Of a stretch of DNA of 64,000 bases, positions 56,962 through 64,000 are shown one piece after another; within the stretch, counting starts at the first letter, position 1, and every line of letters starts with the position of its first letter. Under the pieces are notes generated by a model. The model saw nothing but the letters and a program-made list of their open reading frames with translations. It searched no databases and had not been told where the DNA came from. The translations under genes were made by a program, and so were the position numbers. The stretch covers positions 248,001 through 312,000 of the forward strand of contig NZ_RSEK01000001.1 in the NCBI RefSeq assembly GCF_003958635.1, given 5' to 3'. The stretch is from Altericroceibacterium xinjiangense. GTDB taxonomy: Bacteria > Pseudomonadota > Alphaproteobacteria > Sphingomonadales > Sphingomonadaceae.

Positions 56962-58080
56962 CTAGAAACCGGCCGAAATCGTCAAGGCCGGTCCGGATGA
57001 AGGCTCTGCATTGCCCGCGACCCGAAACCGCCAGTCCGCCGCGACGCGCGCGTTCACCCGCCCGAGCCCGAGTGCGATCGAGGCCGTCGGCCCGACGTCG
57101 AGGCGGCCTGCGCCTTCCTGCACCCCGCCCCAGACACCGCCGCCCGCCTGCAGCGTGCCTGCCCCCCAGCGTGCCAGCGGACGGTCAGCCCGCGCTTGTC
57201 CATCGGCGAACGCAGTCGCATTTTCCCCGCCGACATAGCCGCCGGCCAGATAGACTTCGCCTCGAAAGCCGAGCGGCAGCCTTGCGGAGGGAAGTTCGCT
57301 CACCGCGAAGGCGGCGGGCCGTATCTCGCGGTGCACGGGACTGTCGAAGGCGCGGGCTTCGGCCGCGACGCTGACCGGAACCGCCGGGATCGGGCGCACG
57401 GCAAGGCCCGCTGCCAGTTCCCCTTCCCGCGCCCCGCCCAGTGCCTTGCTCACACGGGTGTACACGGTGGGTCGATGCGCGCTGGACGGGGCAAGGCTGT
57501 AGCGCAGCACCGCGCCGGCCTGGCTGCGCCCGTAGCCGGGGCGGCCGGAGGTGACCGGAGTCGTGGTGTCGCGCCGCAGCAGCAGCCAGGCATCGCCTGT
57601 CCAGCGGCGGGTACGGGCTTGCGGAGCAAGCGAGGGGATGAGCGGCTGGACCACGGGAGCTTCGGGCGGAAGCGGCCGGGCGGCACGATCGGCTGGCGAC
57701 GGTGTCGGGAGCGCAGCTTCCTCCGGAAGACTGCCGCGCGCTGCCCCGCCGGAGGCTGCTGTCTGCGGGAGAGCGGACGCGGGATAGGAAACCGCCCGCT
57801 GCGGAAGCGGAGGAGCGGTGCGCACGAGCGGCGGGGCCGAAGGAGCCGGATGCACGGGACGCACCGGCACAAGGGCTTCCGCCGGCGGTTCCATCGGAAT
57901 GGCCGGACGCGTGGCCGGGACGCTTCGGATCGGCTCGGAAGCCAGCGTCGGCAAGGGTACGGCGACACCGGCCGGGAAGAGCGGCTCCCACGTCGCGGCG
58001 CGCACGAGCGCCCAGCCGCCCAGCAGGGCGGCGAGCACCATCACCGGCTGCCCGCGAGAGCGCGAGACGAACCGTCTCAC
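56962..58080 (-). CDS. NfrA C-terminal-like outer-membrane protein (shortened)
   Basis: 372 residues from a GTG at 58080 that overlaps the nfrB stop (GTGA). A basic N-terminus and one membrane helix (about 12-28) are followed by a Pro-rich region to about 155. A domain resembling the C-terminal part of E. coli NfrA (RRWTGDAWLLLRRD, ARVAADWRF, ending in the aromatic F) covers about 156-372. The TPR superhelix of E. coli NfrA is absent. Probably a beta-barrel-like secretion or anchoring partner of the synthase. Confidence 0.7.
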   Translation of the reverse strand: MRRFVSRSRGQPVMVLAALLGGWALVRAATWEPLFPAGVAVPLPTLASEPIRSVPATRPAIPMEPPAEALVPVRPVHPAPSAPPLVRTAPPLPQRAVSYPASALPQTAASGGAARGSLPEEAALPTPSPADRAARPLPPEAPVVQPLIPSLAPQARTRRWTGDAWLLLRRDTTTPVTSGRPGYGRSQAGAVLRYSLAPSSAHRPTVYTRVSKALGGAREGELAAGLAVRPIPAVPVSVAAEARAFDSPVHREIRPAAFAVSELPSARLPLGFRGEVYLAGGYVGGENATAFADGQARADRPLARWGAGTLQAGGGVWGGVQEGAGRLDVGPTASIALGLGRVNARVAADWRFRVAGNAEPSSGPALTISAGF

Positions 58081-59462
58081 GCTGCGCGCCGGGTAAGCAT
58101 GGCCGGCGGCAGGGCATGATGGGCGGTCTTGTCCCAGCTCGCGCTTTCTCCGCGCAAGGTGCGCAGGTAGGCGAAGAAGGCGCGGCGCCCCGCAAGGATT
58201 GCGATCACGTTGGCCAGCGGGATCCGCAGGACCGCGCGCACGCCTTCCTTCCAGCCGTATTCGCGCGCGGTGAAACCGAAGCGCCAGACGGCGCGCCAGG
58301 CAAAGCTGGCGAAGTTCAGGATCACCAGCAGGCGGATCACGGGGTCCAGCTGCCAGGGACGGGGATGGCCCAGCGCTTCGGCGGTCCACAGAACCACGGC
58401 CAGCAGAAGGAGAGCATAAGCGGCCGCCAGAACGAAGGCGGTCAGCGGACCGCGCCGGTCGCGCAGGCGCATCCAGGTTTCGCCCAGGCCTCCGCTCCAG
58501 CCGAGCCGGTCCCAGCCTTGCAGCGAGATGCCGTGGATCCAGCGGGCCTTCTGGCGCACGGCCTGGTCGATCCGCATCGGAAAGCAGGCGCGAGTCGCGA
58601 CCAGCGCCCCGTCCTCACCCCGCGCCCGCAGGAAATGCGCCCGCCCGCCCGCGGCCTTGATCCGCATGCCGAGTTCGTAGTCTTCCGTCAGCGTTTCGGT
58701 CGAGAACGGAAGCCCGTCCGGTTCGGCCATCCGCCCCATCATCGTGCGGGAGAACGCGCAGCCGACCCCGGCCGCGGGCAGGCCGACGGACAGGGCTTCA
58801 CGCACCACCATCGACTTGCCGTGCGCCTCGGCGAATTCCTCGCAGTAGTGGCTGCCGATCCACCGGGAAGCCGGCTGCGCTTCGGGCAGGACCGGGATCT
58901 GCACGAAATCCGCCGCGTGCAGCGCCGTGTCGAGCAGCGGAAGAGCGGCCGGATCGACCATGTCTTCCGCGTCATGCAGGATGATCGAGCGAAACGGCAC
59001 GCCCGTGTGCTGCTCTTCCGCTTCCAGGGAGGCGTAGAGGTGGTTGAGGCAGTCGGCCTTGGTGGTCGGCCCGTCCTTGTCGTAGACCCGCAGCCGCACA
59101 CGAGGATCGCCGTGCGCCCCGCGAATCACCGCACGGGCAGTTGCCGGATCGTTGCGGTAGACGCCGACGAAGATTCGCAGCTCGGCTTGCGGCCAGGCAG
59201 CGAGCATGTGCTCGATCGTCCGGTCGATCACACGGTCTTCCTGCCACGTCGGGACGAGGACCGCGGCCGGTCCGGAAAGCGACGCCTCGCACGCAAGTGC
59301 GCGGGAAATCCGGGCCGTCTTCGCCCGCCCCGTCAGCTTCAGCCGGATCCAGGCGGCATCGACGCACAGTTCATCGATCGCGCCGAGGAGAAAGAAGGTT
59401 CCGGCAAACAGCAGCAGCTCGCGCTCAAGCAGCGCGAGCCATTCCAGCCACGCAATACCCAT
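58077..59462 (-). CDS. NfrB-like membrane glycosyltransferase (no MshEN domain)
   Basis: 461 residues. N-terminal membrane helix (ELLLFAGTFFLLGAIDELCVDA), a GT2 synthase domain with the acidic DAED, the TED motif (TEDYELGMRI) and QKARW (QxxRW), then three or four C-terminal helices. E. coli NfrB is about 745 residues because of a C-terminal MshEN c-di-GMP-binding part; it is missing here. The pair probably makes or exports an exopolysaccharide. The start at 59462 is set by the family N-terminus, and the SD is not convincing. Confidence 0.8.
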   Translation of the reverse strand: MGIAWLEWLALLERELLLFAGTFFLLGAIDELCVDAAWIRLKLTGRAKTARISRALACEASLSGPAAVLVPTWQEDRVIDRTIEHMLAAWPQAELRIFVGVYRNDPATARAVIRGAHGDPRVRLRVYDKDGPTTKADCLNHLYASLEAEEQHTGVPFRSIILHDAEDMVDPAALPLLDTALHAADFVQIPVLPEAQPASRWIGSHYCEEFAEAHGKSMVVREALSVGLPAAGVGCAFSRTMMGRMAEPDGLPFSTETLTEDYELGMRIKAAGGRAHFLRARGEDGALVATRACFPMRIDQAVRQKARWIHGISLQGWDRLGWSGGLGETWMRLRDRRGPLTAFVLAAAYALLLLAVVLWTAEALGHPRPWQLDPVIRLLVILNFASFAWRAVWRFGFTAREYGWKEGVRAVLRIPLANVIAILAGRRAFFAYLRTLRGESASWDKTAHHALPPAMLTRRAA

Positions 59463-59598
59463 GTGATGTTCGCCCCCCGCGCCCCGTGGCGTGGAAGCTA
59501 GAGCCATGGCGGTAAAACGCAACACCGCGTAACCGCCTGACCAGCAACGGGTTCCAGATAGACCGGGGTTTGCTACAAATGACGGGTCCGTTGAGGGA

Positions 59599-60792
59599 AT
59601 GCCAATGCCCCAGCCGAAGCCCGGGCTGCTCATGGTAGCCGTCAGACCCTTCAAGGCGCTGTTCGTCAGCGATGCCTTTGCAGGCGTGCTGCTGATCGCC
59701 GTCGCGATCGCGGCCATGCTGGTGGCCAACAGCGGGCTTGCCCATGGGTATCACGAATTGTTTCACGGGACGCTCGCGTGGAGTCCGATCCCCAAGCTCG
59801 ATACGCTGCACTTGTGGATCAACGATGCCTTGATGGCGGTCTTCTTCTTCGTCGTCGGGCTGGAGGTGAAGCGCGAGATCGTGGCCGGCAACTTGTCCGA
59901 CGCGCGCCAGCGGCGGCTTCCCGTGCTCGCCGCAGTCGCGGGAATGGCAGCGCCCGCGTTGATCTACCTGCTGATCGCGGGCGGCCATGCGGAATTGCGG
60001 CGCGGCTGGGCCATTCCCGCGGCGACCGACATTGCCTTTGCCATGGGGGTGATCGGCCTGCTCGGCAGCCGGGTGCCGCCCTCGCTCCGCCTGTTCCTGC
60101 TGACCGTAGCCGTGGTGGACGATCTGGGCGCGGTGATGATCATCGCGGTGTTTTACACCGCCAACCTCAAGCTGGCGTGGCTGTTTGCCTCGTTCATCGT
60201 GTTCGCGGGGATGATCGCGCTCAACCGATTTCGCGCCGCGAGCGTCTGGCCGTTTGTCGTGGCCGCGCTGGTGCTGTGGTACTGCGTGCTCAATTCCGGC
60301 ATTCACGCGACGATTGCCGGGGTCGCCGCCGCATTCGCGGTCCCGATGCAGGAACGCGGCGGCCGCAACCTGCTGACGACGATGGAGCACGCCCTCGTCC
60401 GGTGGAACGCCTATCTGGTCGTACCGCTGTTCGGTTTCGCCAACGCAGGGGTGGCGCTGACCGGCCTCAGCTTCGCGGCATTGCTCGATCCGCTGCCGCT
60501 GGGCGTGGGAGCGGGACTGGTGCTGGGCAAGCAGACAGGAATTCTTGCCGCCATCGTCGCTGCCGACCGGCTGGGCTTCGCGGCAAAGCCGGCAGGCGCG
60601 TCCTGGTTCCAGATCTGGGGAGTGGCCGCCTTGTGCGGGATCGGCTTCACGATGAGCCTGTTCATCGGCGCGCTGGCTTTTCCGCGCTACCCCCTGCTGA
60701 TCGAGGAAGCCAAGATCGGCGTGCTGGGCGGATCGCTGATCTCAGCCGTCCTCGGATACGCGGTGCTGCGGCTGGCGGCGCGCAAAGCCTGA
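59599..60792 (+). CDS. nhaA: Na+/H+ antiporter NhaA
   Basis: 397 residues with about 11-12 membrane helices; exports Na+ in exchange for protons. LMAVFFFVVGLEVKREI, AAPALIYL and the ion site AATDIAFAMGVIGLLG (with two Asp in TDIAF and VVDDLGAVMII) are typical. Two ATGs (59599 and 59605) are possible; GAGGGA fits the second better. It is divergent from nfrB (136 nt). Confidence 0.95.
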   Translation: MPMPQPKPGLLMVAVRPFKALFVSDAFAGVLLIAVAIAAMLVANSGLAHGYHELFHGTLAWSPIPKLDTLHLWINDALMAVFFFVVGLEVKREIVAGNLSDARQRRLPVLAAVAGMAAPALIYLLIAGGHAELRRGWAIPAATDIAFAMGVIGLLGSRVPPSLRLFLLTVAVVDDLGAVMIIAVFYTANLKLAWLFASFIVFAGMIALNRFRAASVWPFVVAALVLWYCVLNSGIHATIAGVAAAFAVPMQERGGRNLLTTMEHALVRWNAYLVVPLFGFANAGVALTGLSFAALLDPLPLGVGAGLVLGKQTGILAAIVAADRLGFAAKPAGASWFQIWGVAALCGIGFTMSLFIGALAFPRYPLLIEEAKIGVLGGSLISAVLGYAVLRLAARKA

Positions 60793-60814
60793 ACCGCCAG
60801 CCCGCTGACCCAGC

Positions 60815-61252
60815 TTACCAGGAGCCGGTGTTTTCCATGCTGGCCCAGGGCTCCTGCGGATCGAGGTGCCCGTCCTGCAGCAGTTCGACGGAAATCCCGT
60901 CCGGGGATTTGACGAAGGCCATGTGCCCATCGCGCGGCGGGCGGTTGATCGTCACTCCGGCGTCCATCAGGCGCTGGCAGGTCTCGTAGATGTCGTCGAC
61001 CCGATAGGCGAGATGGCCGAAGTTGCGTCCGCCCCCGTACGTTTCGGCGGGCGAGCCGTCCTCAGGCGGCCAATTGTAGGTCAGTTCGACCTGCGCCTCT
61101 TCTTCCTGCCCCGGCGCGGCGAGAAAGATCAGGGTGAAGCGGCCCTTCTCGCTTTCCATCCGGCGCACTTCCTTCAGGCCGATCAATCCGAAGAACCGGA
61201 TCGTTGCCTCCGGATCGGTGACGCGGACCATGGTGTGCAGATACTTGACCAA
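60815..61252 (-). CDS. gloA: Lactoylglutathione lyase (glyoxalase I, VOC family)
   Basis: 145 residues. VKYLHTMVRVTDPEATIRFFGLIGLKEVRR is the family start. Metal ligands are His (LHTM), Glu (VELTYNW), His (FGHLAY) and Glu (ISVELL), all in place, so the enzyme is likely active on the methylglyoxal-glutathione hemithioacetal. The start is a TTG at 61252 preceded by GAGGGAG at 8-nt spacing. Confidence 0.85.
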   Translation of the reverse strand: MVKYLHTMVRVTDPEATIRFFGLIGLKEVRRMESEKGRFTLIFLAAPGQEEEAQVELTYNWPPEDGSPAETYGGGRNFGHLAYRVDDIYETCQRLMDAGVTINRPPRDGHMAFVKSPDGISVELLQDGHLDPQEPWASMENTGSW

Positions 61253-61260
61253 GCGAATGT

Positions 61261-61267
61261 CTCCCTC
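61261..61267 (-). promoter_or_regulatory. SD that fixes the gloA TTG start
   Basis: GAGGGAG on the minus strand lies 8 nt before the TTG at 61252; the next ATG inside the frame is 24 nt later and would cut the first metal-ligand region. Confidence 0.6.
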
Positions 61268-61385
61268 TGGTGATGGCGGAGGCCTGCCTAGCAAGCTTTC
61301 CGGCTGCACCGAAGGGTCCTTCGCTTCAGAACCTTACCAGGAGCGATGTAACGACCGCCTTGTCCAGTGCCGATCACGGCACCGG

Positions 61386-61402
61386 AAAAGGCGGCCGCCG
61401 CC
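61386..61402 (-). terminator. Terminator of torF
   Basis: A 5-bp stem GGCGG/CCGCC with a CGG loop, followed on the minus strand by TTTT, 6 nt after the torF stop. A second hairpin (GTGCCG, ATCA, CGGCAC at 61367-61382) follows it. Confidence 0.6.
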
Positions 61403-61407
61403 CACAA

Positions 61408-62235
61408 TCAGAAGCCGGCCGTGACAGAAAACACGATCTGGGCGTCGGCAATGGAACTCCCGTCCTCGCTGTTAGCGAAGTTGGGGAGCAGATAGGCCGA
61501 TTCGGCGCGCGAGATGTCGGTATCCACATAGGCGACGCCAAACGTCAGCGGACCGGTGACGTAGTCCGCCCCGACCAGCCAGTCGAAATACTCGCCTGTC
61601 GGGGCGATGCTGGTGCCGTTGGGGCCAAGGCCCGGATTGCCGTTGGAATAGCCGACATGCCCCTTCAGCGTCACCGGGGTGTTCGGCACGCCGCTGTTCA
61701 CATCGGTCCAGATGTAGAGATTGTCCCCTTTCTCGCCATCACTGTACGGTGTGGCGGAGAAGTTGCCGAGCGCTTCCTGCTCGGGCGCATAGGCGACTCC
61801 CACCAGCCCCTGCACCGGGCCGAGCGTGGAGGACAGCCTTACGTAAGGCTCGATGAAGTCGGTGTTATCGGCGCCGCCCGGATACATGTACCACGTCGCC
61901 CCCACATCGAGGTTGGCCGCGCCCAGCGGAAGGACATAGCCGGCGTAAAGGTCGAGCTCCACGTTAGCACCCCTGAACGTGCCCCAGCCAGAGAGGTTGG
62001 AGGCCCAGAGACCCGTATAGGCGCCGCTTTCGTGGGCGGCCATGATGCCCACCTCCACGGCCATTTCCTCGTCCGTCTGTGACACGCCGCGGAACCGGTA
62101 ATCGGAAACGATCGTTCCGGTGCCCGAAACGACGATCGGCCCCGGTATCGTGCCTTGCGCAAAAGCAGGAGTAGCCGTGATCGCGGCACCAAAACACAAT
62201 GTGGCAGCCATAAGGCTGCAGATGGACGTGCGCAT
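61408..62235 (-). CDS. TorF family putative outer-membrane porin
   Basis: 275 residues, signal peptide of about 26 (cleavage after PAFA), then a beta-rich barrel with regular aromatic girdles (TIVSDYRFRGVSQTDEE, the TIGR02001 signature) ending in F. The start at 62235 has AGGA 8 nt upstream. The function of the family is unclear. It is divergent from the phosphatase gene. Confidence 0.9.
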   Translation of the reverse strand: MRTSICSLMAATLCFGAAITATPAFAQGTIPGPIVVSGTGTIVSDYRFRGVSQTDEEMAVEVGIMAAHESGAYTGLWASNLSGWGTFRGANVELDLYAGYVLPLGAANLDVGATWYMYPGGADNTDFIEPYVRLSSTLGPVQGLVGVAYAPEQEALGNFSATPYSDGEKGDNLYIWTDVNSGVPNTPVTLKGHVGYSNGNPGLGPNGTSIAPTGEYFDWLVGADYVTGPLTFGVAYVDTDISRAESAYLLPNFANSEDGSSIADAQIVFSVTAGF

Positions 62236-62324
62236 GCTCATTTCCTCATCGCAAAGAACCGAGGCCTCGTCCCACCTGCACCGCTGGCCGTCTCTTCGAA
62301 CGATCGCTTGCGTGCATAAGAAAA

Positions 62325-62343
62325 TTGCACTTGGATGTTGCAC
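62325..62343. repeat. Tandem TTGCAC direct repeat upstream of torF
   Basis: Two copies of TTGCAC start 13 nt apart in the divergent torF/phosphatase region, about 90-110 nt before the torF start. They could form a tandem protein site; no regulator is known. Confidence 0.3.
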
Positions 62344-62477
62344 CGCACAAGGAAATTACCGCACTGCTCATATCGCAGGCGTGAAGTGTGGATTTTATGC
62401 CACATTCAGGCAAAAGAAAGCCGCTACCCGGCAGGGAAGCGGCCCGACAGTCAGAAACGGGCGTTATTGTCACATCC

Positions 62478-63275
62478 ATGAAAAAATCCCTCCGCAATCT
62501 TTTCAGCCGCCGAACCCGAGCGGTCGCCGCCGTGCCCGATGGGGAGCGGGTCTATGCCGTCGGGGATGTCCACGGCCGGCTCGACCTGTTCGATGCCCTG
62601 ATCGATGCGATTGAGCGGGACGATGCTGCTCTTGCGCCAGCCAGGACCACGGTTGTCCTGCTGGGAGACCTTGTCGACCGGGGAGCGGACAGCGCAGGCG
62701 TCGTGGCCCGCGCCCGGGAATGGCAGCGCCAGCGCGCGGTCCGCATCCTGGCCGGAAACCATGAGGAAATGTTCCTCCGCAGCTTCGACGAGATCGAGAC
62801 CCTGCGCGCTTTCCTGCGCCACGGCGGACGGGAAACCGTGCTGAGCTACGGCATCGATCACGAGACGTTCCTCCAGGCCGAACTGGAAGAAGTGCAGCAG
62901 ATGATGCGGGAGGCCGTCCCGCAGGAGGACATCGATTTCCTCCGCTCATTCGAGGATGCGATCGAGATCGGCGAGTACCTGTTCGTCCATGCCGGGATTC
63001 GCCCCGGCACTCCGATCATCGAGCAGCGGACCGAGGAGCTGCGCTGGATCCGCGAGCCGTTCCTGTCGCACAGCGAGCCGCACCAGCACGTCGTGGTCCA
63101 CGGACACACGATTTGCGACGATCCCCAGGATCGCGGGAATCGGATCGGCATCGACACCGGCGCATTTCGCAGCGGGCGCCTGACCGCGCTGGCCCTGGAA
63201 GGAACCAGCCGGCGCTATCTCCAGGCGATCGAACAGGACGGGATCGTCAGCGCCACGGACAAGATCGCGGCCTGA
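62478..63275 (+). CDS. Calcineurin-like metallophosphoesterase (PPP-type phosphatase)
   Basis: 265 residues. Metal motifs are VYAVGDVHGRLDLF (GDxHG), VLLGDLVDRGADS (GDxVDRG), RILAGNHEEMF (GNHE) and the late VVHGHTI. This is the bacterial ApaH/PrpE/serine-threonine phosphatase group. The N-terminal Arg-rich stretch (KKSLRNLFSRRTRA) is extra. The start at 62478 fits the family, but no clear SD. Its stop is 2-3 nt from the end of the convergent RNase P RNA gene. Confidence 0.9.
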   Translation: MKKSLRNLFSRRTRAVAAVPDGERVYAVGDVHGRLDLFDALIDAIERDDAALAPARTTVVLLGDLVDRGADSAGVVARAREWQRQRAVRILAGNHEEMFLRSFDEIETLRAFLRHGGRETVLSYGIDHETFLQAELEEVQQMMREAVPQEDIDFLRSFEDAIEIGEYLFVHAGIRPGTPIIEQRTEELRWIREPFLSHSEPHQHVVVHGHTICDDPQDRGNRIGIDTGAFRSGRLTALALEGTSRRYLQAIEQDGIVSATDKIAA

Positions 63276-63277
63276 AG

Positions 63278-63705
63278 GTGCCAGGGAGCCTGTAAGCCGG
63301 GTTCTGTTCCGCGGGACCGTATCCTTTCGGACGTGACCCGCGGCGGCAGCCATTCATCTTACGCGGGGGATTGCTCCCGCCGCTCCAGCGACCAACCCGG
63401 GCGGTCAGGTCCGAAACAGACCTCCCCGAACTTGCGTCCGGGGGCGCCGCCCCTATTCGGTCTTGCTCCGGGTGGGGTTTGCCGTGCCGCTTCCGTTGCC
63501 GGGAGCGCGGTGCGCTCTTGCCGCACCCTTTCACCCTTACCGGCCCGAAGACCGGCGGTCTGCTCTCTGTTGCACTGTCCCTCACCCCCCGCTCCCTTTG
63601 ACAGGAGCGGAAGGTGGGCGGGCGTTACCCGCCACCCTTGTTTCGTGGAGCCCGGACTTTCCTCGGCACGCGAATGCGTGACGCGGCTGCCCGGCCCCCT
63701 GGCCA
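63278..63705 (-). ncRNA. rnpB: RNase P RNA, bacterial class A
   Basis: Catalytic RNA that matures tRNA 5' ends. The terminal P1 helix pairs 63693-63703 with 63280-63290 (11 bp, one G-U). The 5' conserved GGAAAGTCCGGGCTCCA is at 63645-63663, the hallmark AGGGTGAAAGGGTGCGG with AAGAGCGCACC is at 63509-63538, and the 3' ACAGAACCCGGCTTA is at 63293-63307. The length of about 425 nt is normal. The precise ends are set by P1 only. Confidence 0.95.
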
Positions 63706-63741
63706 GCCGGTCATAGCATGGTCAGGCCCGGGAAAGAATGC

Positions 63742-64000
63742 CTATCGCGTGTTCCCGCGGTCCCGATCCAGGAGCAGCGCGAACAATATCGCGCCGATCT
63801 GCCCGTCGACTTCCCCATCGATGCGTTCGAGACGCCAGCGCCGCTGGAACGCCCGGACTGCCGCGGTCGGATCGGTGATGTCGTACCCGAACCGTTCCAG
63901 CGCGAGGAAGAACGCCCCGTCGTTGGGGAACGGATTGCCCAGCGTCACCTCGGGCCGGGCCAGTGCCAGCCGGTAGCGGGCCAGCAAGTCCCAGTCGAAC
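63742..64000 (-). CDS. N-acetylmuramoyl-L-alanine amidase, C-terminal part (5' end outside window)
   Basis: 86 residues visible, the frame is open at the window edge. FDWDLLARYRLALA and LERFGYDITDPTAAVRAFQRRWRLERIDGEVDGQIGAIL correspond to the end of an amidase_2 domain (AmiD-like) followed by a peptidoglycan-binding helical domain. The N-terminal catalytic part lies outside. The stop is 36 nt from the 5' end of rnpB, so this gene is upstream-adjacent to neither terminator; none was seen after it apart from the RNA gene itself. Confidence 0.75.
   Translation of the reverse strand, partial: FDWDLLARYRLALARPEVTLGNPFPNDGAFFLALERFGYDITDPTAAVRAFQRRWRLERIDGEVDGQIGAILFALLLDRDRGNTR

Overview
The window is a contiguous piece of a high-GC alphaproteobacterial chromosome, most likely from Sphingomonadales (Erythrobacteraceae or Sphingomonadaceae). 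The assignment is an inference from gene content and order: an ispH-thrB-rnhA cluster, argS with a SPOR protein, nagZ and tatABC, a TIGR02186 protein paired with a TauE/SafE permease, a TorF-type outer-membrane protein, Bpt-type N-end transferase, ATP12, GatCAB and a class A RNase P RNA. Genes are densely packed, with many 1- to 4-nt start/stop overlaps. I see no insertion sequence, integrase, CRISPR array, tRNA or rRNA.

Layout. 1-3.5 kb: the 3' end of glnA with a strong terminator, then a solitary phage-type lysozyme, an exported tyrosine-rich repeat protein and a FAS1 lipoprotein. 3.5-12.1 kb (minus strand): tamB, tamA, bpt and a threonine dehydratase. 12.2-15.3 kb: a beta-hydroxyacid dehydrogenase overlapping an exported amidohydrolase, then a small membrane protein of clearly lower GC. 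15.4-21.2 kb (minus): argS, SPOR protein, nagZ, tatA, tatB, tatC and a lipoprotein. 21.3-23.7 kb: ispH, thrB, rnhA. 23.7-27.4 kb (minus): an FAD oxidoreductase, a MarR regulator, an SDR enzyme and a HAD phosphatase.

27.6-30.6 kb: a very small Gln/Gly-rich protein and clpB, whose likely heat-shock promoter contains a perfect inverted repeat. 30.9-34.1 kb: a large M16 protease and a small membrane protein. 34.3-44.0 kb: gatB is separated from gatCA by two acyltransferase-3 proteins and a family 2 glycosyltransferase; upstream of gatC are a DUF4153 membrane protein, an FKBP isomerase and rpsU. 44.2-46.7 kb: crcB, an RluA-family pseudouridine synthase, a tiny membrane protein and ATP12, ending in a terminator. 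46.7-50.4 kb (minus): an Mla-like lipid transporter (STAS-permease fusion, ATPase, MCE protein, auxiliary lipoprotein). 50.4-55.2 kb: valS, queE and a MATE exporter. 55.2-59.5 kb (minus): TIGR02186/TauE pair and a minimal NfrA/NfrB-like pair. The end carries nhaA, a glyoxalase I, torF, a calcineurin-like phosphatase, rnpB and the 3' end of an amidase gene.

Functionally the window is mostly housekeeping (translation, protein export and folding, envelope biogenesis). The parts most worth a second look are the shortened NfrAB-like polysaccharide system, the low-GC insert at 14.7-15.3 kb, the Gln/Gly-rich microprotein next to clpB, the inverted repeat in the clpB promoter, the sugar-modification island that splits the gat genes, and the 8-bp hairpin in the crcB leader. 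Starts were chosen from Shine-Dalgarno (SD) spacing and family alignment from memory. No database search was possible.
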